Of a DNA stretch of 64,000 bases, positions 26,399-34,707 are shown piece by piece. Numbering within the stretch: position 1 is the stretch's first letter; every line of letters begins with the position of its first letter. The position numbers were made by a program, and so were the translations under genes. Location: the NCBI RefSeq assembly GCF_000384335.2, contig NZ_KQ031382.1:1178001-1242000 (forward strand), read 5' to 3'. The notes beneath the pieces were generated by a model that saw nothing but the letters and a program-made list of their open reading frames with translations, had not been told where the DNA came from and did not search any database. Source of the DNA: Hyphomicrobium sp. 99 (GTDB taxonomy: Bacteria > Pseudomonadota > Alphaproteobacteria > Rhizobiales > Hyphomicrobiaceae).

Positions 26399-28824
26399 GG
26401 GGCTTTGTTTTGTGACGAAGGGTTTTCCAGAGGACTTGATGGCTTGCCTGCGCGCAGGGCTCGCCATACCGATTCCGGCGTTACTGGAAGATCGGAGATT
26501 TCGACGCCGTAGTCGATGAGCGCATTGCAGATTGCGTTGGTGATGGCGGCCGCCGGAGGGATCGTACCGACTTCGCCGACACCGCGCACGCCGAATGTGG
26601 TGACTGGGGACGGCACCTCCGTATGCAGAAGTTCAATCGGGGGAATATCGGCCGCGGTCGGAACGAAATAGTCGAGCATACTGCCGCTCAGCAATTGTCC
26701 TGACTCGCTATCGTAGCGCAATTCTTCCCCGAGTGCCGCCCCGAGACCCTGCACCAATGCGCCTCGGACCTGTCCTTCAACTACCATGGGATTTACTGGC
26801 ACGCCGCAGTCGTGCACCATCACAAAGCGCTCGACCGCGAATTCTCCCGTCTCGGGATCGACCGCCACAACCGCGGCGGCCGTTCCAAAAGAAAAGGCGG
26901 CGTCGGTTGGCTCAAAGAAAGCAGTCGCCTCCAGCCCAGGCGTTTCGCTCGCGGGTATGCCTTGCCCCAAGATAGCACGCCGGAAAATATCCTTGAGCGG
27001 AACAGAGCGATTCGTATCGGATTTGAGGACGACCACGTCTCGCTGAATGGTGAGATCCGCGGGCGTAGCTTCGAGAACGCCAGCTGCGATCCTAAGTGTC
27101 TTCTCGCGGAAAATAAGGGCGGCCTTATTTATCGCCCCCGACGCCGCGATCAAAGTGCGTGACGCGAATGCACCGGTATTCAACGGAGAGGCGGCGGTAT
27201 CGCCCATGTGAACGTGGACGGCCTCGTAGTCGACGCCAAGCACATCTGCGCAAATTTGTGCGAACGCCGTTTCGTTGCTCTGGCCAAACGTCGAGACGCC
27301 GCTATAGAGATCTATCGTTCCTGAGCGGTTGGCGCGAAGCGTTACGCTCTCGTGCGCGCCAAATTGCGATCCCCGATTGGCGAGGAAGCGCGCGCTCGCA
27401 TATCCTGTTCGTTCGACAAACGATGATATCCCTATGCCGGTGAGGCGGCCATCTGGCCGCTTGGTCCGCGGCTTCGTGCGGTGCCCAGCATAATCTACCG
27501 CTTCCATTGCCATATTGAGAGAGCGAAGGTAGTCCCCGCTATCGTAAATCGCCCCGCTTGGCACACGCCAAGGCAGATCCTCTGGCCTCAGCATGTTCAT
27601 GACCCGGAGATCATAGGGGTCAATTCCAAGCCGGCGCGCCAATCGGTCGATGAGAACTTCCAGAGCGAAATTGACTTCGGGTTGACCGTAACCCCGATAC
27701 GCACCGACCGGTGTCTTGTTCGTTATGGCGACGCGTCGCTCGACCCGCGCATCGGCAACCTTGTAGGGTCCCGTGAATACGACGCTTGAAAGCTGTGCTG
27801 ACCCAAATGATGAATTCCACCCACCGAGATCAGTCGTATAAGTGTTGGTCAGTGCAAGGATGCGGCCTGTTCGGTCGGCGCCGACGGCGAAATCGTGCAC
27901 GGCTTCTCGGCCGTGGGTGCTCGCCCTGAAATGTTCCATCCGGTCTTCGATCCATTTCACCGGACGTCGCAACGCCATGGAGTGAAGGCACGCGAGAATA
28001 TCCTCGGGATAAATGCCAAGCTTCAACCCGAACCCGCCGCCGACGTCAGACGCCACGACGCGGATCGCGCCCTCATCAAGCCGCAGCGATTCCGCAAGCT
28101 GCTTCCTGACAAGATGGGGAACTTGCGTTGACGATTGTACGGTGAGCATCCGCGCGCCCGGTCGCCATGACGCGAGAATGGCGCGGCCTTCCATCGGAAA
28201 AGCCGTCACGCGGTTGATCCGAAAGCGGCCCGTCAGCACAACATCGGAGGCAGCTAGCGCATCATCCGGTGCCCCGGCGCCATCGAAGTTGGACGCCAAA
28301 AGGTTAGACGCAAGTACGCCGGAATGAAGAACAGGCGCACTCTCCGAGAGCGCTGCAAGCGTATCCACGATGTGGGGAAGAGGCTCATAATCGATTTCAA
28401 TCTGCTCGATGGCGTCTTCTGCGATGGCGCGGCTTGTCGCTGCCACACTTACAACCGCCTGGCCTTCGTGCAACGCCACATCTTGGGCGAGGGCATAATA
28501 CGACAGCGGCGGTGCGCCGGGGACTGGCCTTAGAACCTGTATCGGCTCGCTCAATTCTTTTACGTCCGCTCCGATAAGGATGTGCTTAACGCCAATCATT
28601 TCCACCGCGCGCGAGACATCGATGGAGCGAATTCGCGCGTGTGGAAACGGACAGCGTGATACGGCCATCTCGAGCTGATGGGCGGCGTCGATATCGTCGA
28701 CGAAACAGCCGTCGCCGCGCAACAGGCGATCATCTTCTTTGCGCGGAAGGCTACGGCCAATCAGCCGGCTGGAATCGTTGAGAGGCCGCGGAGACCCCAA
28801 TTTTTTGCTCACATGTTCGTTCAC
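26395..28824 (-). CDS. Mo hydroxylase large subunit (molybdopterin-binding, xanthine dehydrogenase family)
   Basis: The catalytic subunit of a molybdenum hydroxylase, about 809 residues. The motif GAYRGYGQPEVNFALE is of the xanthine/aldehyde oxidase kind rather than the CO-dehydrogenase AYRCSFR loop; the catalytic Glu is in GVRGVGEVGTIPPA near the C-terminus. The GTG at 28824 overlaps the stop of the 2Fe-2S gene by four bases and is preferred to a start inside that gene. With the 2Fe-2S, FAD and SRPBCC genes it would form a multi-component dehydrogenase. From the context the substrate is probably 3-hydroxypyridine, hydroxylated to 2,5-dihydroxypyridine. Confidence 0.88.
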   Translation of the reverse strand: MNEHVSKKLGSPRPLNDSSRLIGRSLPRKEDDRLLRGDGCFVDDIDAAHQLEMAVSRCPFPHARIRSIDVSRAVEMIGVKHILIGADVKELSEPIQVLRPVPGAPPLSYYALAQDVALHEGQAVVSVAATSRAIAEDAIEQIEIDYEPLPHIVDTLAALSESAPVLHSGVLASNLLASNFDGAGAPDDALAASDVVLTGRFRINRVTAFPMEGRAILASWRPGARMLTVQSSTQVPHLVRKQLAESLRLDEGAIRVVASDVGGGFGLKLGIYPEDILACLHSMALRRPVKWIEDRMEHFRASTHGREAVHDFAVGADRTGRILALTNTYTTDLGGWNSSFGSAQLSSVVFTGPYKVADARVERRVAITNKTPVGAYRGYGQPEVNFALEVLIDRLARRLGIDPYDLRVMNMLRPEDLPWRVPSGAIYDSGDYLRSLNMAMEAVDYAGHRTKPRTKRPDGRLTGIGISSFVERTGYASARFLANRGSQFGAHESVTLRANRSGTIDLYSGVSTFGQSNETAFAQICADVLGVDYEAVHVHMGDTAASPLNTGAFASRTLIAASGAINKAALIFREKTLRIAAGVLEATPADLTIQRDVVVLKSDTNRSVPLKDIFRRAILGQGIPASETPGLEATAFFEPTDAAFSFGTAAAVVAVDPETGEFAVERFVMVHDCGVPVNPMVVEGQVRGALVQGLGAALGEELRYDSESGQLLSGSMLDYFVPTAADIPPIELLHTEVPSPVTTFGVRGVGEVGTIPPAAAITNAICNALIDYGVEISDLPVTPESVWRALRAGKPSSPLENPSSQNKAP

Positions 28825-29345
28825 GGAATCTGTTCCGCTGTGTTCGACCGCCCGCAAGTCTGAGACAAATATTCTTCCGCCGCCCTGATGATTCCTTCGT
28901 ATCCGGTGCATCGGCATAGAACACCGCTGATCTCTTCGCGAATCTCATCGCGAGATGGCGGTGTCGCACGTTTTGCAAGGCTCGTTATCAGCATTAGAAA
29001 ACCGGGCGTGCAGTAACCGCATTGAAGCGCATGATTGCGCTTGAATGCCTCTTGGAGATCGTTCAACCGGTCACCTACGGCAAGCCCTTCGATCGTCAAT
29101 ACGTCGGCACCTTCGAGCTGCGCTGCAAGCATCAGGCAGGATTTTACTGCCTTGCCATCAACGATTATGGTGCAGTTTCCGCAGACGCCTTGCTCACAGC
29201 CGATATGGGTGCCAGTAAGACCTGCGCGGTGGCGCAGGAAGTCGGCCGCGTGCATCCGAACTGGAGCGCTCGCGTTGACTTCCTCACCATTCACATTGAC
29301 CGTGATTTCGAGCTCGTTAGTTCCCAAGGGTTCGGCCTTCTTCAA
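28821..29345 (-). CDS. Mo hydroxylase 2Fe-2S small subunit
   Basis: A 174-residue electron-transfer subunit with two 2Fe-2S clusters. The plant-type N-terminal site is GCEQGVCGNC with the fourth Cys in VKSC; the C-terminal four-helix site is CGYCTPGF and LCRCTGY. The TTG at 29345 overlaps the dioxygenase stop (TTGA); a second TTG seven codons in is possible. It passes electrons from the Mo centre towards FAD on the subunit encoded at 32741-33613. Confidence 0.92.
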   Translation of the reverse strand: MKKAEPLGTNELEITVNVNGEEVNASAPVRMHAADFLRHRAGLTGTHIGCEQGVCGNCTIIVDGKAVKSCLMLAAQLEGADVLTIEGLAVGDRLNDLQEAFKRNHALQCGYCTPGFLMLITSLAKRATPPSRDEIREEISGVLCRCTGYEGIIRAAEEYLSQTCGRSNTAEQIP

Positions 29346-30379
29346 ACTGCTCGACGGGCGGCGGGAAGCATCTCTTTGACGACAACATCGCCGTCCAACA
29401 CGATGGGCTCATCGTCGAGGAAAAGGCTGCAGTCCCGCATCGGGATATCGAGGTGGCAGGCGGTGTCATTGGGGCCGCCGAGCTCATTGTTCGGTCCGGT
29501 CGAGAACATGACGTTACCAAAGAACGATCTGAGTTCCATCCCCATGCCGCCGGGGAATTGCGTCAAGCCATGCCATTTGGCGCGCTCATCGAGGCCCCAT
29601 CCGACGTGGGACATACCGAACCCGCGTGGGTCATCGAACGTGGCCATATACGATTTGATGAGTTCGGCATCGAGCCCGCCGCGGATATCTTGGATCATGC
29701 CCTTTTCGATCGTGTATGTGACAGGCTCTCGTACATAAGTGTTGAACGGCAGTAAAATATCGCCTGGCGCCAAGACGATCTTGCCGTCAACGCCATCATC
29801 GGCGCCGCCCGTGAACACGAACGCCGCTGGCCAATGGTCCCAGCGACCGGGCGTGTCGGTATAGCCGTACTCGCTCATCGTAGGATACATACCGATCTTA
29901 TAGACGACATCCGTCCCATGCTTGTTGGTAATGCGCATGGTCTTCGCCTTTGAGAGGAGTTCGGCTCCAACCTCAACCCGTTCCCGTAGTTCGCGCGTTG
30001 GGATGAGACGAGCGAGAAGAGGCGCCGGTTCGACTGCGGTAAGCACGCGCGCGCCCGCTGCCTGAATGGCCATTTGCTCCTTGCTGAAGAGCAGGAAGAT
30101 CAAATCCACCACCATGTCGGCTTTCTTGAGCGCTTCAACCGCTTCGGGAAGCTGAGCGAGCTGCGAGACACCGACTTCCCACGAGCCGGACGTCGGCTGC
30201 GGCGCGGGAAGTCTCATGTGATAAGCGCTCGCGCCTAAATCGCGGGCCGCCGCCAGGAACGCATCGGCGTAATCGAGACGCTCCTCGCCTTGCGAAAGAA
30301 TGACGACTTTCTGACCCTCCCGAACTGCACTGAGTTCCAGCTGGATCTTGCAAATCGCGTTCAATGCATTTCGGTCCAT
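29342..30379 (-). CDS. nicX: 2,5-dihydroxypyridine 5,6-dioxygenase (NicX-like)
   Basis: A 345-residue non-haem iron ring-cleaving enzyme that converts 2,5-dihydroxypyridine to N-formylmaleamate. Length and motifs fit NicX, an extradiol enzyme unrelated to catechol dioxygenases. The ligand candidates are the Glu in MSEYGYTDTPG, His in RWDHWP, His in MSHVGWGLDERAKWHG and CHLDIP. The ATG at 30379 has AGGAG in place, so a longer frame reaching into the hydrolase gene is rejected. It is flanked by the deformylase and the Mo hydroxylase genes. Confidence 0.85.
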   Translation of the reverse strand: MDRNALNAICKIQLELSAVREGQKVVILSQGEERLDYADAFLAAARDLGASAYHMRLPAPQPTSGSWEVGVSQLAQLPEAVEALKKADMVVDLIFLLFSKEQMAIQAAGARVLTAVEPAPLLARLIPTRELRERVEVGAELLSKAKTMRITNKHGTDVVYKIGMYPTMSEYGYTDTPGRWDHWPAAFVFTGGADDGVDGKIVLAPGDILLPFNTYVREPVTYTIEKGMIQDIRGGLDAELIKSYMATFDDPRGFGMSHVGWGLDERAKWHGLTQFPGGMGMELRSFFGNVMFSTGPNNELGGPNDTACHLDIPMRDCSLFLDDEPIVLDGDVVVKEMLPAARRAV

Positions 30380-30404
30380 AAGGAATCTCCTTTTTGGGGC
30401 TTGC

Positions 30405-31232
30405 TCAAGCAGCTTTTTGAGCGCGCGGAATGAGGCGGACGAGGATCTTGAAGAAGTCGTTGAAGTTGTCCCAGGGCACCATGTGCCCCGCATTCGGTAC
30501 CGATACGATCGGGATGTGCGGGTTGGCGACGGCGAGTTCTGCAGCTGCAGACGGAGGAACCACTGGGCTGATCTCTCCCCTGACAAGCGTTGCAGGTCGC
30601 TTCAACACAGACCACAAGGCAAAGAAGTCTTCGTTGTTGAAACCTGCGTGCGTTTCAACGACGGCGGTCTCATCGCAGCTCGCCAAAACTTCGGCGCGCA
30701 ACTGGAGTTCGCGCGTTGGCCACTTGGGGTAGAAGACGCGCACCTCCTCGGCAGTTGTGCCGCGCTTCGCCGCGTGAAGCTGCTCAAGGAAAGCCGCGCG
30801 GCTCGTCGGATAAGTGCCGCGCCCAGGTCCGGAGGTCGGTGGATCGACGAGCACAAGCATTCCGTGATCGTCGCTGCAAAACTCAGCTGCGTAGGCCGCC
30901 GCTATTCTGGCGCCGAGAGAATGTCCGATGATGTGAGGGCGCGAGAGACCAAGCTCTAAGATGAGCCCGGCGACGTCGGCAGCGTAGTCGATAAGGCGGT
31001 AGCGCCCGGAGAGTGGCGCGTCCGTCATTCCACGGCCTCTGAGGTCCGGCACGACGACGTTGAATCCCCGAGCGGCCAGCGGTGCCGCGATGAAATCTGC
31101 TGTCGGGGCAGGGCTCGTTATTCCAGGTAGGATAAGGACATCGCCCGCATTTCCGCCAGCATAGGTCAAGAGGTGATGTTTTAGTCCGTTAGCTGCGACG
31201 TGACTGGTGCGGCCGGAAATTCGAATGCTCAC
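30405..31232 (-). CDS. nicD: Alpha/beta hydrolase, probable N-formylmaleamate deformylase (NicD-like)
   Basis: A 275-residue cytosolic hydrolase. Nucleophile elbow GHSLGARIAAAY, Asp in LVLVDPPTSG and His in NAGHMVPWDNF make a complete triad. Family members beside NicX remove formate from N-formylmaleamate to give maleamate. The GTG start overlaps the stop of the maleate isomerase gene (GTGA). Assignment of substrate rests on context and overall similarity to NicD. Confidence 0.8.
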   Translation of the reverse strand: MSIRISGRTSHVAANGLKHHLLTYAGGNAGDVLILPGITSPAPTADFIAAPLAARGFNVVVPDLRGRGMTDAPLSGRYRLIDYAADVAGLILELGLSRPHIIGHSLGARIAAAYAAEFCSDDHGMLVLVDPPTSGPGRGTYPTSRAAFLEQLHAAKRGTTAEEVRVFYPKWPTRELQLRAEVLASCDETAVVETHAGFNNEDFFALWSVLKRPATLVRGEISPVVPPSAAAELAVANPHIPIVSVPNAGHMVPWDNFNDFFKILVRLIPRAQKAA

Positions 31233-31990
31233 GCCGCAACCTCCGCTGACTGCCGCTGCAACGCAGCTCCAGCATTTGGAAGCGTTGCGGAGAGACCTAG
31301 CGACAACAGAATTTCCCGTGTCGTCGCGGTTGCTGCGGTTATGACCGGAAGCCCCGTCGCGTCTTGGACCTGCTGGACTGCAGGCAGCGACGGCATCTGA
31401 ACGCAGGCCGATAGGATGATCCCATCCACGCCCGAAAGATCGAGCTTGCTCACGTATCCCGGGAGCGCCGTGGGATCGAGACGGCCGACCATGAGATTGT
31501 CGGCAACGGCAAGACTGAGGCTATCGAGAACTGAAATCCCCGAGTCTTCGATATAAGCGATGACAGTGCGAGTGAGCTCCGGCATGTAGGGTGCCACGAG
31601 TGCCACTTTGCGCAGGCCGAGACTTTTCAGCGTTCGCACGAGCGCGCCGGCACTGCTGACGATAGGCGGTGACGCTCCGCGGCCGGCGGCGATTACATCG
31701 GCGAAACGCTTTTCCGCGGCGGAATGTGCGCCGGCACCCCGCGCCATGAGAGCGACGAGGCACGCGTAAGCAACGACATCAACGTCAGCATCACCGACCT
31801 CAGCGGCGCAGCGCTCGCCATCATCAACCATGCGGGCAAGAGAAGCGACATCGACGTTATGCAATCGTGCCCGGCTCGCATGAAACGTGAAACGCGTTCC
31901 GTGGAGCTGCGAATGCCTCGCAAGCATCTCAGGAATTTCTGTTTCCATGGTCGTATTCGAACTCGGAACGATCAATCCGATGCGGTGCAT
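31229..31990 (-). CDS. nicE: Maleate cis-trans isomerase (NicE/MaiA-like)
   Basis: A 253-residue member of the Asp/Glu racemase superfamily. The two catalytic cysteines appear in VVAYACLVALMARG and IILSACVQMPSL, the normal pair of maleate isomerases. It opens with HRIGLIVPSSNTTMETEIP, typical for the group. It would turn maleate into fumarate, feeding the TCA cycle. It lies after a 93-bp gap from the SRPBCC gene and overlaps the deformylase start. Confidence 0.87.
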   Translation of the reverse strand: MHRIGLIVPSSNTTMETEIPEMLARHSQLHGTRFTFHASRARLHNVDVASLARMVDDGERCAAEVGDADVDVVAYACLVALMARGAGAHSAAEKRFADVIAAGRGASPPIVSSAGALVRTLKSLGLRKVALVAPYMPELTRTVIAYIEDSGISVLDSLSLAVADNLMVGRLDPTALPGYVSKLDLSGVDGIILSACVQMPSLPAVQQVQDATGLPVITAATATTREILLSLGLSATLPNAGAALQRQSAEVAA

Positions 31991-32083
31991 GAGCTTCCAA
32001 AATCTCCGTTTATCACTTGTTGTTTTGATCGGGGCGCGCAGACTTTTCGCGCTACGCGCCTGGCGTGGCTTTGTGCTTCCGCC

Positions 32084-32731
32084 TCAAGGTTGAACTCCGA
32101 TGCGCCAAAGAATGACGAGGCTCAGAACAAAGGACAGTGCGCTGAAAACCGCCGATGCCTTCGACCAGGAGTCGCCTCCTTGTATGAGGTTCGACGAACT
32201 CCCTGCGGAGCGGCCGGACGCAGGAGGCAGCCGAGACGGAGCCGAGGCCGATGCACGGCTGCCGGCGCTCCCTGTGGCGAGCGAACCGCCTGAGAGGACT
32301 TGCTCGAGATTTTGCGCGAACTCGGCTGTAACTTTATCCGCCTGTTTCATGATGATCTTCTGGCCGACGCTTCCGAGCATGCCCGCCAGAACAACCTCGC
32401 CTTCGACGGCGACGCGCGTACGATCGCCAAGAGATTCAAGTAGAACGGTGTTCGTCGCCCGAAAATTTCCCACCGCGCCGCGCACGGCCTTGCCCGTGGA
32501 CGAAAAATGGAGCCGCTCTTGAAAAACGCGCTCGTTGATGTGGACCTTGGATTCCAGCGTTGCGCTGATCGGCCCAACTTTTTGTGTCGCGCGGACGAGG
32601 AGCGTGTCGGGGTCAAGAACTTGAACGGACTCCACACCCGGTATGCAGGTCGCAACGCGCTCAAGCTGCTCGAAGAAGGCCCACACCCGGGCGATCCGAT
32701 CGTTGACGTCGAATTCTTGTCGAAACTTCAC
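32084..32731 (-). CDS. CoxG/SRPBCC-family protein with C-terminal membrane anchor
   Basis: A 215-residue protein. Residues about 1-145 are an SRPBCC fold of the CoxG type (FDVNDRIARVWAFFEQLERV, GMLGSVGQKIIMKQADKV). A Ser/Ala-rich linker leads to a C-terminal hydrophobic helix (ASAVFSALSFVLSLVILWRI). CoxG proteins recruit or support Mo hydroxylases at the membrane. As I recall, an SRPBCC component is a true subunit in 3-hydroxypyridine dehydrogenase. The start is GTG with GAGG five bases upstream. Confidence 0.85.
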   Translation of the reverse strand: MKFRQEFDVNDRIARVWAFFEQLERVATCIPGVESVQVLDPDTLLVRATQKVGPISATLESKVHINERVFQERLHFSSTGKAVRGAVGNFRATNTVLLESLGDRTRVAVEGEVVLAGMLGSVGQKIIMKQADKVTAEFAQNLEQVLSGGSLATGSAGSRASASAPSRLPPASGRSAGSSSNLIQGGDSWSKASAVFSALSFVLSLVILWRIGVQP

Positions 32732-32740
32732 GAAACGCCT

Positions 32741-33613
32741 CTAATTAAATGCGCGGGTCTCGGCCGACGCGCGAAGCTCTCGCAACACCCGCGGCACGTA
32801 AACGGAAACGAGATGTCGGCGGTATTCTTCGCTCGCGCGCATATCGCTGGGTGGTGAAATGGCGCGGCTGACCGCTTCGGTGGCGGCAGCGATATCCTCA
32901 TCTTCTAATCGGGTGCCTTGGAGCCTCTCGCCCGCTTCCTCAACGAGGATGGCCGTATCGTGGACGCCGCCAAGCCCGAGCCTCACATTGGACCAGCGTC
33001 CTTCGGTTTGGTCGCCAACGACAGCGATGGACAGAACGGCAAAATCGTTGTGACGGCGATTGAGCTCATGAAAGGCATGATAAGTTGGATGGCGCGGAAA
33101 GATGATTTCGACCAAAAGCTCATCCGCGTGGAGGGCAGCCGCATATGAGCCTTCGTAGAAATCCCGCATAGCGATTTCGCGCGAGTTGCCATGGCTGGTC
33201 ACACACACGCGCGCGCCGAGCACCAAGCAGCCGAGCGGCATCTCGCCGGTCGGATCGCCCTGGACTAGGCTCCCTCCGATCGTCCCTCGATTGCGCACTT
33301 GGCGGTCGGCAACGTGACGGATCATTTTCGCGAGCAGCGGAAGCCGTTCGGCAATAAGCGGCGAGGTCTCGACGGTCACGTGACGTACCAAGCCACCTAG
33401 CACCGTTTCGGAACCGCGAACCTCAATCTTCGCGAGTTCCTCAAGACCGTTGACGTCGATCAACGCAGCAGGACGGAGCAAGCGCATGTTCAGCATAGGG
33501 ACGAGACTTTGTCCCCCCGCCAGGATACGTGCGGTTCCGTCATAATCGTCGAGCAGACGAAGCGCGTCATCGACCGACACAGCACGATGATAGATGAAAT
33601 CGGCTGCCTTCAT
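32741..33613 (-). CDS. Mo hydroxylase FAD-binding subunit (CoxM-like)
   Basis: A 290-residue medium subunit. FAD-binding motifs AGGQSLVPMLNMRL and NRGTIGGSLVQGDPTGEMP are clear. It completes, with the 2Fe-2S and Mo subunits, a three-subunit hydroxylase; here it is separated from them by five genes of the same operon. The ATG at 33613 overlaps the stop of the dikinase gene (ATGA), so the longer frame upstream is rejected. Confidence 0.9.
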   Translation of the reverse strand: MKAADFIYHRAVSVDDALRLLDDYDGTARILAGGQSLVPMLNMRLLRPAALIDVNGLEELAKIEVRGSETVLGGLVRHVTVETSPLIAERLPLLAKMIRHVADRQVRNRGTIGGSLVQGDPTGEMPLGCLVLGARVCVTSHGNSREIAMRDFYEGSYAAALHADELLVEIIFPRHPTYHAFHELNRRHNDFAVLSIAVVGDQTEGRWSNVRLGLGGVHDTAILVEEAGERLQGTRLEDEDIAAATEAVSRAISPPSDMRASEEYRRHLVSVYVPRVLRELRASAETRAFN

Positions 33614-34707
33614 GACTTGGCAGACCCAGCGGCCGGTTGCGAGATACGGATGCCCGACAGGCGCGCCAACACATGGTTGACTGGTGACGTTTTCGCAGAC
33701 ACGACGCCTGACGCAATCTTGCGACTCCAGACGGTTTCGGGCCGCACCTGAAGAACCCAAACATCCCCTTGCTTGTTGACGCCCCATTCGATGTCTTGAG
33801 GTGCGCCGCGCGACGTCTCGATCCGCTTCGCGAGCGTGGCTAGTCGAATGATATGATCGTCGTCGAGGCAGAGCTTATCCTGACGATCAGGCTCGATGGG
33901 TGCGAGCCCAACGCCGCCGAGAGCCGGATCAAATCGATATTCTTCGATCTGGCTCGACGGCTTCTTCCGCGTGATCTCAAATGTCACTTTATCGACGGCA
34001 AATTGGCTGGGAGTGATGTCTCCCTTGACCACGCCCTCGCCTAGCCCCCAGCACGCTTCCAACACGATTTTGGAGCGATCTCCGTTGATAGGATCGAGCG
34101 TGAACATGACACCCGCAGCGCGCGCCTCGATCATCTGCTGGACGCCGACGCAGATAGCGAAATCGCCTTTGGAGATGACCGTCTCGCCATCCTGCTTGTA
34201 GGATAAGACGGCGTCGCCGAACATCCCGGCCCAACAGGCGCGCATGTTGCGAAGAACATCGTCGGCGCCGCAGATCCATAAAAACGTCTCGTATTGGCCG
34301 GCGAAGCTGGCACCGGCGAGGTCCTCCGATTCTCCCGACGAGCGAACCGCTACGGGGACATTCGAACCTCCGGACCTCTTTTCGAGAAGCGCGTAGTTCT
34401 TGCGCACTTCGTCTTCGAGATCGGCCGGTAAGGGCGCCGTCTTTATTCCGTCGATGAGAGCGGCGGTCTCCGCTTTGATGTCCGAGAGTTCGAGCTTCGG
34501 TGCGATAGCCTTGACGCGGCGCGCCTCTTCCGCGAGGCCGGACTTTTCCATGAAGTAACGATAGGCGGCCGTCGTGATCCCAAAGCCATTCGGGACCGCA
34601 AGTCCCGCTTCTACCATCTCGGCAAGACTGGCAAACTTGCCGCCGAGAAGTGGATTGCCGTTCGCCGAAGGATCATCAAGCCAGAGTACGTAAGTCTTTG
34701 TTGTCAA
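33610..34707 (-). CDS. PEP-synthase/PPDK N-terminal-like ATP-grasp protein (phenylphosphate-synthase beta-like)
   Basis: A 365-residue protein that holds only the nucleotide-binding part of PEP synthase: LGGKFASLAEM near the start, VPVAVRSSGESEDLAGASFAG, then GVMFTLDPINGDRSKIVLEA and QDIEWGV near the end. The phosphohistidine domain is missing here and lies on the next gene upstream. Size (about 40 kDa) and split match phenylphosphate synthase of phenol degraders. It starts with TTG overlapping the partner's stop. The phosphoryl acceptor is probably a hydroxypyridine or a related compound, but this is inference. Confidence 0.83.
   Translation of the reverse strand: MTTKTYVLWLDDPSANGNPLLGGKFASLAEMVEAGLAVPNGFGITTAAYRYFMEKSGLAEEARRVKAIAPKLELSDIKAETAALIDGIKTAPLPADLEDEVRKNYALLEKRSGGSNVPVAVRSSGESEDLAGASFAGQYETFLWICGADDVLRNMRACWAGMFGDAVLSYKQDGETVISKGDFAICVGVQQMIEARAAGVMFTLDPINGDRSKIVLEACWGLGEGVVKGDITPSQFAVDKVTFEITRKKPSSQIEEYRFDPALGGVGLAPIEPDRQDKLCLDDDHIIRLATLAKRIETSRGAPQDIEWGVNKQGDVWVLQVRPETVWSRKIASGVVSAKTSPVNHVLARLSGIRISQPAAGSAKS

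Noticed and set aside
26395..33613. CO dehydrogenase (coxMSL) as the function of the Mo hydroxylase
   Set aside because: The large subunit has AYRGYGQ instead of the AYRCSFR loop of true CO dehydrogenase, and the neighbours are pyridine-pathway enzymes.
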